This document shows, in pieces, positions 10,266 through 21,697 of a stretch of 64,000 nt of DNA (position 1 is its first letter; every line of letters begins with the position of its first letter). A program made the translations under genes and the position numbers. The stretch spans positions 1,984,001-2,048,000 of the forward strand of contig BSBM01000870.1 of assembly GCA_027924585.1 (NCBI GenBank), written 5' to 3'. The notes under the pieces were generated by a model. The model made no database searches and was not told the origin of the DNA. It was given only the letters and a program-made list of their open reading frames with translations. Source of the stretch: Larix kaempferi (taxonomy: Eukaryota; Streptophyta; Pinopsida; Pinales; Pinaceae).

Positions 10266-11988
10266 AAGGTTATGCATGAATGAACAATCAACAATGTTAT
10301 TCGATATTTCATGGCATATGGATTGTCAGGAGCTCAAGGTGAGCTAGAGGTTGTTAGGGAGCACGTACCAATAGTCCCTCATGGTCCGTCAAGGACAATG
10401 CAAACAAGGACACCACATCCACAGCATCAAAAGGAAATGACCAAGCAAATAAATGATGTAGGTGCATCAACATTTGCGATGCCATCTAGGCTACCAGATT
10501 ATACCCCTCTGAGGAATACAAGTGCGAATCCAGTCGAGGTTCCTAAGATAATTGTTGGTTTTCTGCAACTATGGGCGCACTTGGGCATGATACAAGTGGG
10601 CGTACTTGGAGGCACCTTACCGGAAGAACTTCATAGGTGCAATTGAGCACAACTTATCAAAGGCACTTGAAATGGATGTGGATCTTATGAGTGCACGACT
10701 TATAGAAGGAACTTACAATGGACATAAACGTAATGGGCATGGATGTGATCGGTGCAACTAGTGAAGGCACTTGTGATGGACGTGTATGCAATGGGAATAG
10801 ATGTGATGGACACACTTATGATGGATGTGGATGCAATGAGGACACCTGTCTGATAGGATTTTAACAGTGATAGTTGCAATGAGTGCACTTGTAGGCCCTT
10901 GGGTGTCGGATGGATTACAATCAAGATCATATGGTGCAATGGACACAACACCATTGGAAAGGGATCTCAACAGCCAAGTCATGTGGGCACCATTGAATTG
11001 CATGAGGACACTTGGGTCCACTTAGACTTGGAGGGGCTTATAAATTTTGGAAAGACTCATATAATATAGTGGAGGTATTAAAGTGAATAAGGCATCAATC
11101 ATTGGGGATCCATTCAATCTTGGCAAGTGAAGTCCAAAGTGAGCTCTGCAAATGTGCTAAGTTATGGGCTTTGCATAGTATGATGAATTTGGATTGGCTG
11201 GATGAAAAACTCAGTGTTGAACATGGCATGCAAGAAGCAATCATGTAGTAGCTTCAATGGTTGGTTTGTACAATATTGTTGGGCATTAGCAAGAGGATTA
11301 TTTTCCTTAGAATCGGTGTACTTGTTGTTAAAGAGTGGCATTCAAGTGGTTTCCTTCCCTTTCATATTGTAAACACTCTTCTCATAAATAAGCTTTAAGG
11401 AATCTACCTTGGGTTCCAATTGTACATGTGCATGTGTGTTGTGGCTTGTTCACTGGGATGAATGTCCTTCCATTTCACACAATGATTTATGTTAGTTAAC
11501 TATTGGAATTAGATAAGTGTTGAATATGGTTAAGCGTAAGTATTGTTAGGATGTTTAAGAGGTTATGGTTGGACACATATCAAACTATTAAATGAACTTC
11601 ATTGATTATGACTTAGTAGAATTTGATGGTTTGTAGTCTAAGGTAAAGTTATGAGAAGGCATTAGGAGAAGAGGAAAATTTTGGTTGTAGTAGGAACATG
11701 TTGTTCTGAACCATGTGGCACAGGCAAGGTAGTTCCACACAACCTCGAGTGTCAATCCAAATTTGGGAAAACTCCTAATTTCGAAGGAAAAAGTTTGGAT
11801 AGGTTGTAGATCTATGACAAAGGATATGACCTTCACTACCATTTTTCAAGTTAAAGGTTTGAATGGTATTCAAAATAAAACTCATATCTTGCATGATCAA
11901 TATGAGAAAATGGGAAATCGCACAACTCCAGGTAAAATAAAGCTAAAGAAGACAAATTGAGATTGATTTTTATCCATTATTTATTATA
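10266..11988 (+). other. Gypsy 3' non-coding sequence, possible decayed LTR
   Basis: No convincing gene. From 10,600 to 11,000 short words such as GGATGTGATGG and GGCACTTG recur irregularly, giving a simple, G-rich plus strand. Near 11,038 there is CTTATAAATTTTGG (TATA-like), followed by about 400 bases that could be an R/U5 region (CTCATAAATAAGC near 11,375). I could not find LTR ends or a second copy, so an LTR assignment is tentative. Confidence 0.35.
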
Positions 11989-11993
11989 TGCAT

Positions 11994-12294
11994 TGTAATA
12001 GACCTAAGTATATTACTATTAATAGTAGTTCTCAGTCATGTATATTTCAATATAAGCATATAAATCCATATTATATATTGTAATTATTAGTTATCATATT
12101 CCATAATTATTAGTTGTAATATCCCTTCCCAAGGGACACGACTTATTATATATGTATATTATATATACATGAAAGGTATATCAAGAATATATGTAATTTA
12201 ATGAATTATGAATAGATAAGAATTATTTATCCTTCTGTGCAATTTAGTTGTTATTGTGGATGCTAAGATCAAGTAACCCACTGGGTTCCTTGCA
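11994..12294 (+). repeat. 5' LTR of the non-autonomous element
   Basis: 301 bp, TG...CA. It is AT-rich with a palindromic TTCCCAAGGGA near 12,126 and CATATAAATCC near 12,058. It pairs with 14642-14939. Confidence 0.9.
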
Positions 12295-12296
12295 GT

Positions 12297-12309
12297 TGGT
12301 ATCAAAGCC
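12297..12309 (+). promoter_or_regulatory. Primer-binding site (tRNA-iMet type)
   Basis: TGGTATCAAAGCC lies two bases after the LTR end. The usual plant initiator-tRNA-Met site is TGGTATCAGAGCC, so there is one mismatch. Confidence 0.85.
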
Positions 12310-12469
12310 ATTCTTTTCAGTTGGCCTATGGTCAGCTAGTGGAAAAAAAAATTGGGCGCATGGCTCGATCTTCGAGAGATCACTTTGTTTGCTAGTGGTC
12401 CTCTATTCAAAACAAAATACTTTGGGTATGTGGACCAAAATCTTTGAAAAAAAAATAATGACTCGAGAC

Positions 12470-12770
12470 TGATGGCCCAAAGTGGGGAAAGTAAAAAATA
12501 AAAGAAAGTAAAGATAATTACAAAAAGAAAAAAGGATATTTATCACCCAAGAAAGTAAAAACATAAAATAAATAAAAATAAAGTAAAGATATTTACAAAA
12601 AGAAAGAAAGATATTTGTCATCCAGGAAAGTTAAAAATAAAAATAAATAAATAAATAAAATAAAAAAGATATTTGCAAAAAGAAAGAATGATATTTACCA
12701 CCCAAGAAATTAAAAAGGAAAAGAAAGTAAAAGTATTTACAAGAAGAAATAAAGAAGAAGAATTCTTTTT
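12470..12770 (+). repeat. Purine-rich imperfect repeats in the leader
   Basis: AAAAGAAAGAAAGATATTT followed by CACCCAAGAAAGTAAAAA recurs about four times (near 12,530, 12,600, 12,680 and 12,730) with a spacing of about 70. It is nearly pure A/G on the plus strand. It precedes a further purine-rich stretch and a TA microsatellite at about 12,870-12,890. Confidence 0.6.
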
Positions 12771-13380
12771 TTAAATAGTGTTAGTAAAAAATCCATAGTG
12801 ACAAAGGAAAGTAATTTTCTACGTAAAAAGTGAGAGGAAATTATTTTACTTAAAGAAATTTTTAAATGGAATATATATATATATATATATAAACCTTGTT
12901 TTACGTAGAATCTAAGTTTTAGTATTTGCTTAAAAATAAATAGCTATAAAAAAAAGGAAATAAATCAAGTGAAGTTGTGCATAAAAGTCAAGGGTTTTAA
13001 ATTCCATGGAAAAGTGAAAGAAGTGGTTAGTTCATTATATTAAGAGATAAGAGCTACAAGAAGTTTAAGAAGGGAGTTCTCATCATTATTATTATGAAAA
13101 GCAATTGTAAAAGAATATCAATTCTAATTTATAAGTCCCAACTCAAGGATAATAAGGTCAAAGAATAAAGGACATTGTTGGTGGGAAAAAAAATTCAATA
13201 AATATTAAAGCAATTTTTTAAGAAGTGGAAGTAATTGGAACATATCATTTTTGTGGAGTTAGGTATAAGTGTACCAACTTATTATCAATTGCAAAGTGTG
13301 AAATATGATGAACCCAAATAAGTCATTCTTCATGATGAAATATCTCTTTAAATGGATGATGATTGTTAAAAGACCCACAA

Positions 13381-14150
13381 ATCACTTTTGCCCATAATGT
13401 GATAAAATTTATACTCTAATCAAATATCCAGATGTCACGCAAATGCATTCGCAGATTAAGGAACTAAAATATGGCTTAGCTAAACAATAAGAAAAATGTA
13501 GAGGTCTCAAAGAAAAAGAAGACGAAATTACACACTTAAAAATTCATGGTCATAAACTGTTATCATAAATCAATAAATTAAAATATACGAGACAGAAAAT
13601 TAATAGGATCAAACAAGAAAATCAAGAGATTGAAATAAAATTATCAAAAAGTGATGAAGAAAGCTCCCTTTTAAAGGATCTTAATCATAAATTGCTAGAA
13701 CAAATCAAAAGTTTAAGAGTAGAAAAGTTAAAGAATTGTGACTTACAAGTAAAAGATCAAGATTTGAATCCTCAATATGTCACAATTCTATGTGATCAAG
13801 AATCTCAAAAGAAGCAAGACCAGAAAAGAGAATTTGACAAAATATTGTCAAATAAAGACAAAGAGATTAATCATTTAAAGAATCACAATCAAATTCTATT
13901 CATAGAAATAAAGAAACAAAAACATAAGGATAAACAATTTTTTAAGGTCAATAAGGCAACCTAAATCGATCAAGCGAAGTTAAGGAAGTTTTTAAAAGTT
14001 GAAACTGCAGATACAAAGACCTCAACATAAGATCTCGAAGTCGAAAATCAAAGTGTTCCAACAAATAAAGTTTCATTAGTGAAAGAACATCTAGAAATTT
14101 CGTTGGAGCAACAACCCAACGACATGTCAATGTCAATAGATTAAATGATG
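13381..14150 (+). pseudogene. Gag-like coiled-coil ORF of the non-autonomous element
   Basis: One frame can be followed for about 250 codons with scattered TAA stops (near 13,396, 13,490 and 13,566), each one C-to-T change from CAA. The product is Lys/Glu/Gln-rich with heptad-like leucines and isoleucines (for example KDLNHKLLEQIKSLRVEKLK), a clear coiled coil. A CxxC-like start (FCP-x-CDK) near 13,388 may be a zinc-binding relic. The longest intact piece is 13692-13964 (90 codons). No RT or protease motif is present. A structural Gag-type role is inferred from its position after the primer site. Confidence 0.5.
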
Positions 14151-14641
14151 GTTGAAGTTCCATCACCCACTACTAATGAAAACATTATCACACCTGTCAA
14201 TACAAGAATGCAAAATTTCAATATGTCAACTCAAGTTCATCATGGATGGTTTAAATTTTAAACCAAAGTTTATGAAGGATCAACATACCAAGATATCACA
14301 TCGATTTCCTAATTACAAAAAAAAGTACACAAAAATCAACATATTTTTATTCTGTATTGCAACAACAGGACATCTATACATCTCAAATGCAATGAAAAGG
14401 TAGGTTGCAACGACAAGGAAGGTCAAATTCAAATTTTTACCATTAGAAAATTCCAAAAATATGCATTTAGGATGGATTGATTCTTTTTCAATGTGTCAGT
14501 ACTGTTCTAGGATTTGAGCATCATATCTACTCACATCTTCAACCATATTGTGTAATCGACAATTATAAAAGACGTTCTAATTCTATTCAGCGATATATTT
14601 TCCATGCTTTGAGGACAAAGCTTTTCGAAATGGGGGATACT

Positions 14642-14939
14642 TGTAATATATCTAAGTATATTACTATTAGTTCTCGATCATTTATATTTCAATATAAGTA
14701 TATAAATTGATATTATATATTGTAATTATTAGTTATCTGATTCCATAATTATTAGTTATAATATATCTCCCGCGAGACACGACTTATCATATACATGTGT
14801 ATTATATATACACCAAATGTATATCGAGAATATATGTAATGTAATGAATTATGAATATATATAAGAAGTAGTTATCCTTATATGGAATTCACTTGTTACT
14901 ATGGATGTTCAGGTTAAGTAACCCATTGGGTTCCTTGCA
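14642..14939 (+). repeat. 3' LTR of the non-autonomous element
   Basis: 298 bp, TG...CA. It pairs with the 5' LTR at 11994-12294 and is followed by target duplication TGCAT. Confidence 0.9.
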
Positions 14940-14944
14940 TGCAT

Positions 14945-16767
14945 CCTATTACCTTCTTAATTTTCCCATTCTTCGTCATTGAAATTTGTTACTTTACTAC
15001 TATTCAATGTATTCCTCATGTACCTTCTTGATAGTACTCTCTAATTATAAATGATATTTAGCAAATTAAAAAGGATGAAATTCGTCTAAAACATATACAT
15101 ATATAAAATGATGATGATCTGAAATTTTGACATGGATGCTTATAGCTGGAATCAACCTAGATCCATCTTAACCATAGATTTATCAAACACCAAGAGGGAT
15201 CCAATCCCTAAAGGTGTAAACCTTTTCTCGAATTTTCCACTTTATAAAAGGTTTGACATAAACATTTTGTCAAGTTTGACATAGATATTATCACATACAT
15301 GGATGATTCTCACATGTCTGCCTAAAAATAATAGTAATAATAAATGAAAACAAAACAACATATAGCTCATATATATATATATATATAATACAAAAACATA
15401 AACATATATAAAATAAATTGTACTAACTAAATGAAAAATCATCAAAGCAAATTGAGTAGCTAAATGAAACTAGTATTCACAAAAATTTGAAACACCTTCA
15501 CATCATTTTTACAATAAAATAAATTAATTTAATTATGCATTCAATTAAGAATATAAATTGGAATATACCTATATGAAAATATCTAAGATTCCTACACATA
15601 AATCAAACAATTTCTTCACCATAGTACTAGAGTTAGTTGTTAACTATCATTTTAGTTCATGATAGGAAACTTATCAATGAAAGGGAACAAGCAAAATACT
15701 TGTTAAAAACCTTGGGTAACATTTTTATATGCTTAAATACAATTAAATTAAATTAACTTTGGTGTACTTATTATTTACACTAACTTTCATCTTGTTGAAT
15801 TTAGAAACCATTAAAAAGTATCAAGTTCTAATGATCTATTAATATTTGAAATGAAAAACAGGGCGACGTGTGTGGGGGTTTCTCGTCTCAAGTTTCATTC
15901 ATAGGATATTAAAGAATAACCCTAATTTCATTAGAAATTATAAAATCTCTCCCAAATTTGTATTGTTGAACCCCTTCCCAATATACCTTTTCCAATTAAA
16001 AAAACCTTGTTTTCACAATATATTGTAGGTATCCATTTTTGTCAAACCATTTTTAATACCCCTTTATATTTATACCTTAATATAATGAAAGAGATACAAT
16101 ATATTTATAAATTATAATTTCATTCCCTATCACCCTCTTTAAAAGCACACATATGCTCCAAAATAAGGCCAATTTTTTTTTTTAAAAAGACGTGCAACAA
16201 ATTATTCAAGAGTCAAAAAATTGTACTATTACCTGGAAAGAAGAATGCTTGAAGGCTTTCCGAGTAACATGTGATAATACAGTTCACTCTTATGCACATG
16301 ACCAAAACATATGATTCATATTGAAGATAATTCTTATTTGAGAAGTTGTCAATTTTATGGTATTTTTTAATAATCCATGCATTTATTGAAGTTCGATAAG
16401 GACAAACATTTATTGGTGAGCCTCAAGCCCTAGATATAAATCTAACTCTCACCTCTCCTAGGTTGTTGATGCCTATTTATTTTAGTGTTTTTTTGTATCA
16501 TGTCAATTTCTTATGACTCTATCTTTCAATCGTTGAGAGAGCAGGTGACTCGTGAGTGAAAATCCAAACCTCTATTCTTATACTTAGTTATTCTTAAGAA
16601 ATAAAATAAAAGAACAAAAAAAACTTTTTTTTTTATAAGTCCGTACCTACTAACATTTTTGGATATACTCTTCAAGATATAATCTAGTTTCTAAATCTAT
16701 TGAATTTTTGTAAGCTGGAGTAAGTGGGTTTTCTTTTCTGCTACTCAATTTTTTCATTATTAATAAA
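14945..16767 (+). other. AT-rich spacer; one foldback-family half copy
   Basis: No gene was recognised. It contains a TA microsatellite near 15,369-15,386 and the dispersed repeat at 15150-15235, listed separately. The remainder is low-complexity AT-rich sequence. Confidence 0.5.
15150..15235 (+). repeat. Dispersed repeat (ATAGATCC family), half copy
   Basis: Contains CCTAGATCCATCTTAACC, then TTTATCAAACACCAAGAGGG, ATCCAATCCCTAAAGGTGTAAACC. The same order of blocks recurs at 46.2, 49.9, 50.3 and 54.3-54.9 kb. Confidence 0.7.
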
Positions 16768-17443
16768 TGTGAGAATTTAGATTGCCTAGATCCATATTCA
16801 ATAAGACAACTTCACTTGGAATATTTATGAGAATATGAGAAGAAGAATAGAGAAGATATTTTTCGAAAAACTCACTATATTTTATTCATCAATATGTTTA
16901 CAATATATAATACATCCTCAAGAGAGAAATAGAGTGCCTTGAAGGCAAGTTGTAAAGCACAAAAAAGGAAGGCTTACTAAAAGCTAAAAAAAAACCTAGG
17001 TGTCAAAAGCACCTTCCAAATCAGACAAGAGGCTCACGAATTAGCTAAATATGGTATGGAATTTAATGAGTGATGAAAATGGAATGTGGTGATGACTTTT
17101 GGATTGAAGAAATAGGTGTAGTTTGAATTGGCTACGTGGAGACAGTTTCCTAGTCAAACTAGCTTTTCCTTATCCACTAGAAAGCAGAAAAAGAAGGATA
17201 AAGTTATCTAAAGCAGGAAGGCGCCTTTCTAACTCAGGAATGGAAATAAATCAGATAGAATCTTAGAAAATCTTATCCAGAATATCCTCAAGTGCACCCT
17301 AGTGACTCAGTATGGCATGTGGTCCCATAAAAGACAAAACTAGGCCAAATTACCTAGTCAACACTTAGGAAATTAATCAAAAATTATTAATAAATTATAT
17401 CCTAAGTCTAAAGTGGTATGAATGGGTTTTTAATAATCCAACA
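16768..17443 (-). repeat. LTR of the copia-like remnant
   Basis: Read on the minus strand it starts TGTTGGATTATTAAAAACCC and ends AAATTCTCACA. A polypurine tract lies directly upstream. AATAAAATATAG near 16,890 (minus) would serve as poly(A) signal. The partner LTR is not in the window. Confidence 0.75.
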
Positions 17444-17812
17444 CCCCCACTTAAGTCTAAACTTATGTGGTAAATATCAAAATATAGGGCCCAAGCAACA
17501 AGGCTCTTTGGTCACCCCAATACAAAAAATTATTAGTCCATGTAAAACGAGGAAACATGGAAAACCTCGTGGGAAAAAAACCATCCCTCAAAAATGTACA
17601 TGTCAGAATGTCTTCATATTGTCTTGCTATTCATTTGGATGAGCTAAATGAATTGCTTATGAGTAACAGAATTGGTGAAGAGGTTGTGGATGCCATGATC
17701 ATGCATCAATGTAGTGTAGGAAAAAACCATGTGTAGAGGCCCCATGAAACTCATCATCTGATGATGGAGGAACATCATATGAATTATTCTTGTTGTTAGA
17801 ACATACATGATA

Positions 17813-18367
17813 TTATATGGATACATAATCAATTATGTAAAAGAGATATGTGCAAACTCCTTCCCAAAGAATATCAATGGACTCGGCAGGATCAACTTCT
17901 TCTGCAACTGCAATATGGTGAATCAAACCTTGTACCTTCTTCTCAAACTGATGTAGAAACTTTCTGATACTATAAAGGAGCTCATGTAGCTCTGAAATAT
18001 CATAATATGATTCATATGGAGTAGAAAACAACAAAGGTGTAGTGTCTCCATGATCGGTTAGGGTTTCAGTAGGAAAAGAGTGAGCAACTAGATCACCCTG
18101 ACAGTTGAATGAGTCTGGAGGATTTGAGGACTTGCAATTTGAACCATGAGTGATGGGATCGGGTCCAGACATGTGGAAAAATAGTCCAATTATGTTCAAA
18201 TACACGGTTTTCCAACCAATGAAATATATGATAAACATAAGAATAACATAAACAAGTGACACAATGTAGGAAACCATGGAATTGTGTGGTTTCTTAACTG
18301 GAGAACTTGGTGGTTGTAGGATCGTATGTGCATCCAATGGTTCGGAAAATGGTGTGGAAGGTGTCAT
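17813..18367 (-). CDS. Unrecognised 184-aa ORF with membrane segments
   Basis: An intact 184-codon ORF in an AT-rich region full of stops, in the sense direction of the copia-like remnant and upstream of its LTR. The N-terminus is Pro/Ser-rich (residues 1-30). Residues about 31-68 are strongly hydrophobic (SYIVSLVYVILMFIIYFIGW and LNIIGLFF), enough for one or two membrane passes. The rest is acidic, ending with a possible amphipathic helix (residues 130-160, HELLYSIRKFLHQFEKK). I know no family with this layout. It sits where some copia lineages carry an extra or envelope-like ORF, but similarity to those is not evident. It could also be a captured host fragment. No promoter was identified. 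Confidence 0.45.
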   Translation of the reverse strand: MTPSTPFSEPLDAHTILQPPSSPVKKPHNSMVSYIVSLVYVILMFIIYFIGWKTVYLNIIGLFFHMSGPDPITHGSNCKSSNPPDSFNCQGDLVAHSFPTETLTDHGDTTPLLFSTPYESYYDISELHELLYSIRKFLHQFEKKVQGLIHHIAVAEEVDPAESIDILWEGVCTYLFYIIDYVSI

Positions 18368-18576
18368 GACCTACATATTATACTTTGTATCATATTCAAA
18401 ATCAAAATATGAAAGATTCAAATGGAGGTGGAAGGACCTTTCAGAAGACAAATCAAAACTAGTGAAAAATGACTAGGTTTGGGAGAAGACTTTGGTGAAC
18501 TGATTAGAGTTTGCTCCAAGGAAGAGGTGAAGGTTTTTTATTATGATATATCAAAATGTGAGTCAAAATAAAACAT

Positions 18577-18945
18577 ATGAGAAATATTTTTTTCTCTAGC
18601 ACTCAGATCATAAAGATGATTAGGAGACATTGTTCTTGTTCTACAGAAGGCTTGCCTTGTTCTTTTCTTGCAAAAACAGGAACAACAATATTATGTTCTT
18701 CAAGCATATTGGGCATGATGTCCAATTTATTTCTGAAACAAGATTGCTCAGAATGGCTACCTTTGCAGAAATAAGAAACAGTTGGATTTCTCTTTATTGT
18801 TCTTCATCTTCTTAGCTTTGGAATATTCATCAGAGTCCTCTTCATATGACAACATATTTTTTTTTCCTTTGAACTTGACATTCTTGGAACTCTTTGCTCC
18901 ATGAGAAGAAATTGCAAGGTCCTTGGAGGGTTTCATATCCCCCAT
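18577..18945 (-). pseudogene. Gag nucleocapsid scrap of the copia-like element
   Basis: The first 62 codons (18945-18757) are Lys/Ser-rich. A frameshift near 18,770 then leads into YFCKGSHSEQSCFRNKLD, a CCHC-like knuckle in which the first Cys is displaced by the shift. RKEQGKPSVEQEQC follows before a stop near 18,600. A zinc knuckle after a basic Ser/Lys stretch is the normal C-terminus of Gag. RT does not follow; the 184-aa ORF does. Confidence 0.55.
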
Positions 18946-18946
18946 T

Positions 18947-19447
18947 TTTAATGTCCCTTTTTTTGAATTTGATTAAAATGGTGAATTTTTCAACTTCTTC
19001 CACTAGTTCGACCTTTGACTAGTCTTGGGTTCTTGACCTCCAAATGGCTCCAAATTCTACCAAATTGTCACAGTAGGTGTATGAATGGTTTTAGTACATA
19101 ACTATGAGGTTCATGGATGATTTAGATTTATCAAATAGCTTCTGCGACTCTCCTTTAAGTTCTGGCCCAAGTAGGGAACTTGACTAGCACTTTCTCTTTG
19201 ACTAGTATTGGTCTCTTGGTCTCCAAATGACTCGAAATGCTTGTATAATGGGTATTAAGACATATAAAGTGGATGATGGATACTTAAAAACCCTTAAAAC
19301 ACTTCTTCAACATTCATTTACAATATGGACATAGTAGGGAAGATTACTAGTAATTTCGAGCTTCAAATCCCCCAAGGGTAGTGGACAAAGATGGCTTCCC
19401 AAATGCTGTTAAACCCTTCCAAATATCTGAAAATAGGTATGGTAATG
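18947..19447 (-). repeat. 3' LTR (visible part) of the LARD-like element
   Basis: Matches 22825-23344 from TTTAATGTCCC to GGTATGGTAAT. Its outer end reads TT where the partner has TG, which is consistent with decay. Beyond 19447 the partner is lost, so the inner end is unknown. Confidence 0.8.
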
Positions 19448-21094
19448 ATAATTGGATTTAATGAGATCCCAAATTTATCCTTAATTATTTCTTATGGCCT
19501 TCTTCAATTCCTTAAAATCATATGTTTATATGCAAGATTTCACATAGGGGGGAAAGCTAGTTATTTTCACCATGACTTATGAAATTTGAATTTTAGGTGC
19601 CAAGCGCTTATGCTTTGTTGATGAAACTTCTTCATAACTTTAATAACACTCCATAAATCAAAAAAATCACATATAATAACTGATATAACTCGAAAGAGTG
19701 TCTCTTCAAACTCCAACAACAAGATCTAGGGGAAATGGCATCATTTATGCATTGTTTGGTATTTTTACATAAATCCACTTAGTATTTCAACTTGAGAGTA
19801 TCATGAGCAGTAAAATAGAGTATATATATCATATTACAAATATATTGGGCCTCAAGAGCTATCCCAAATATTTCATCAGCTAAAAAAGTGCGCATCTCCT
19901 CAAGGAGCAAGAATATGCCAAGAAATAGAAGAATGGTTGTAGAAGCAAGATGAAAGAGATGTGACCATGAGCTTCCCTATAGATTCAACCTGTAACAAAA
20001 TAATCCATTAAAGCTCCAAATTAAAGGTTTGAATGGCCTTTCCAATTACCAACTAGGATGGGAATCTTTCACCCTCGAAATTGGTGCCAAGTCAAGTAGA
20101 GTAGCACTCCACTAACTCTCCTCTCCAAATGCGAAATGCAAATTCTAAAATGATCAAAAGCTACCATCCTTCTTTGTTATTGTATTTAATAAACTTCTAA
20201 GGTCCTCCATGGGTCGAATTCCTCCCAATATCTTCATGCCAACTCAAGTTGGGAAGAGATTCCCAAGTATGCCACTTGTCCTTCCAATTCTAGCCCTCTC
20301 CTTCTCCAAATTCGAATTGGTGTATCTTTGGATGCCCTAACTCACTTGAGCGCCCTCTTGGAGGATATTTTTAGCCCTGACATCTCATATATGTTAGATG
20401 TCACCCTTCAGGTCTGATTTGTGTCATAGGTGTCATAACATCTTCATCATTGTTGTCATAGAGCTAGGGAATCTAGTCCAAGTGTCTCACTAGCTCCAAA
20501 ATGCCTCTTCCTCTTCCATGGGAGTTACTCTTCCACTCCAATTCGACCTTAATTGATTCATGCCAAGTATATTGACCTTCCAACTCATCCAAATAACCTT
20601 GGGCTTCTTATGGATTGGAAATGACAAGAGGAGGATGCCATGTGGCATAGAAAATCTAGCTTGTGTGGGTCCCACATCCTTCATGTGTCTTCATGATCAA
20701 TTGCCACTTTGATGTTCCCTTGTATTTACTTATTTAGATCCTTTATTAAATATTTATGTCATTCTAATGTTCAAACATCATTTATTATCCCCCTTATTTC
20801 AAATCCCAAAGCTTCCACCCCCCTACCTAGGGAACTAGTAATTTTCCTCCATGGCAGTTCATTTGGATGGGTATATTACAACTTTGAATCGGGAATTTCT
20901 CTTAATGTGACCCACCTTGTCCATTTGTATCTAGTTTCACATTATTACTAACTTGGACTCCATTCTTGGCATTTATTTGACTCTTAGCATCCATTTGACA
21001 AGCTATCATGAGTATGGCCAAGGGGCTTAGGCCATTGTGACCCAATGCAAAATTTTGGGAAATGACGAATCCTCCCTTCCCAATATTGCTTGTC
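19448..21094 (-). other. Probable remainder of the 3' LTR and 3' region
   Basis: No coding frame was recognised. Pyrimidine-rich plus-strand tracts, which are purine tracts on the element's strand, occur near 20,785-20,830 and 20,500-20,540. They could mark the polypurine tract. A TATATATACTC string (minus) near 19,820 could be the U3 promoter. These placements are tentative. Confidence 0.35.
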
Positions 21095-21673
21095 CTAAAT
21101 AAATTTCAACACATGTATGTGGAAGAACCTGCTTTCTTTCCAAAATTTTGCTTCCCAAAAATTCTCTTCTAGAACCTTGAGTAGAGCCACCCATGCACTA
21201 CAATTTTGTGTTTCCAAAAGCAAGGAGATGTGTATTTTCTTTTTCATTTTGATATCCCCTATAACATCAACACTAAACACCAAAATGTTAATTAAATCCA
21301 TCAAAACCATGTTGGAAAAATTACTCTTTACTTCTTTCATATTTTGGAAACCCTTTCTGATACCATTGCATAATTCTTTGAAGTTGCCACTGAATTGCGC
21401 AACTTTGAGTCTTTGAGATTCCATGAAGATTTTAGAGAGGAACCACCATGCTTGCTGCTGCACTACTCTGATTAAAATCACTTTATTAAGTGGGGAATCC
21501 ATTCCCCATACTACTTGTTTCCCCAAAAAATTGAAACCAATCAGACTAAAAATTATCCCAGGGTCCCATTGCTTGTATTGCACTCCAACAATTAGGAGTG
21601 CTCTCCAACTCATACCATCAGGTAAGAGAATTCCTGGATCCCATTTTCTTTTATGCATTATTTCAAACATCAT
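21095..21673 (-). CDS. Unrecognised 192-aa ORF of the LARD-like element
   Basis: The third and last ORF of the element. It is rich in Trp, Phe, Ile and Lys, with WDPGILLPDGMSWRALLIVG near residues 11-30 and a second WDPGI about 15 residues later. The middle alternates hydrophobic and basic segments, and KMKKKIHISLL lies near residue 140. It has no zinc finger and no catalytic motif known to me. The frame runs into it from the previous ORF with only a short gap (21697-21674), so the two may once have been one polyprotein. Function unknown. Confidence 0.4.
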   Translation of the reverse strand: MMFEIMHKRKWDPGILLPDGMSWRALLIVGVQYKQWDPGIIFSLIGFNFLGKQVVWGMDSPLNKVILIRVVQQQAWWFLSKIFMESQRLKVAQFSGNFKELCNGIRKGFQNMKEVKSNFSNMVLMDLINILVFSVDVIGDIKMKKKIHISLLLETQNCSAWVALLKVLEENFWEAKFWKESRFFHIHVLKFI

Positions 21674-21697
21674 GAGTACAAAATATATATAATCAAA

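Larger units (their letters stand above)
11994..14939 (+). mobile_element. Complete non-autonomous LTR retrotransposon
   Basis: Two related LTRs of about 300 bp (11994-12294 and 14642-14939) both start TGTAATA and end TTCCTTGCA. They are flanked by the same 5-bp target duplication TGCAT (11989-11993 and 14940-14944). A primer-binding site follows the left LTR and a polypurine tract (GAAATGGGGGATAC) precedes the right one. The internal part is only about 2.35 kb. It has no protease, RT or integrase, only K-rich repeats and a broken coiled-coil ORF. It therefore needed enzymes from another element and fits a TR-GAG/LARD-type derivative. The LTRs differ visibly (roughly 12-15% by eye), so the insertion is old. 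The last codons before the polypurine tract (ALRTKLFEMGDT) resemble the pol terminus of some gypsy elements. Confidence 0.9.
16768..18946 (-). mobile_element. Minus-strand copia-like remnant with one LTR
   Basis: On the minus strand: a Gag zinc-finger scrap (18945-18577), a 184-codon ORF (18367-17813), about 370 bases of broken frame, a polypurine tract (AAGTGGGGG at 17444-17452) and a 676-bp LTR (17443-16768). RT, integrase and the 5' LTR are absent. The high-coordinate end is cut exactly where the next LTR begins (18947), consistent with later insertion or deletion. The copia assignment rests on LTR style (TGTTGGATTATT start) and the Gag finger; it is moderately supported. Confidence 0.65.

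Noticed and set aside
10700-11021. Minus-strand frames of 84 and 87 codons rich in His and Ile
   Set aside because: Produced by recurrent GGATGTGATGG-type words; low complexity and no partner signals.
21340-21380. Second primer-site-like string (TTTCTGATACCATTGC)
   Set aside because: It resembles the complement of an initiator-tRNA site but has no LTR end beside it and lies within an ORF of the LARD-like element.
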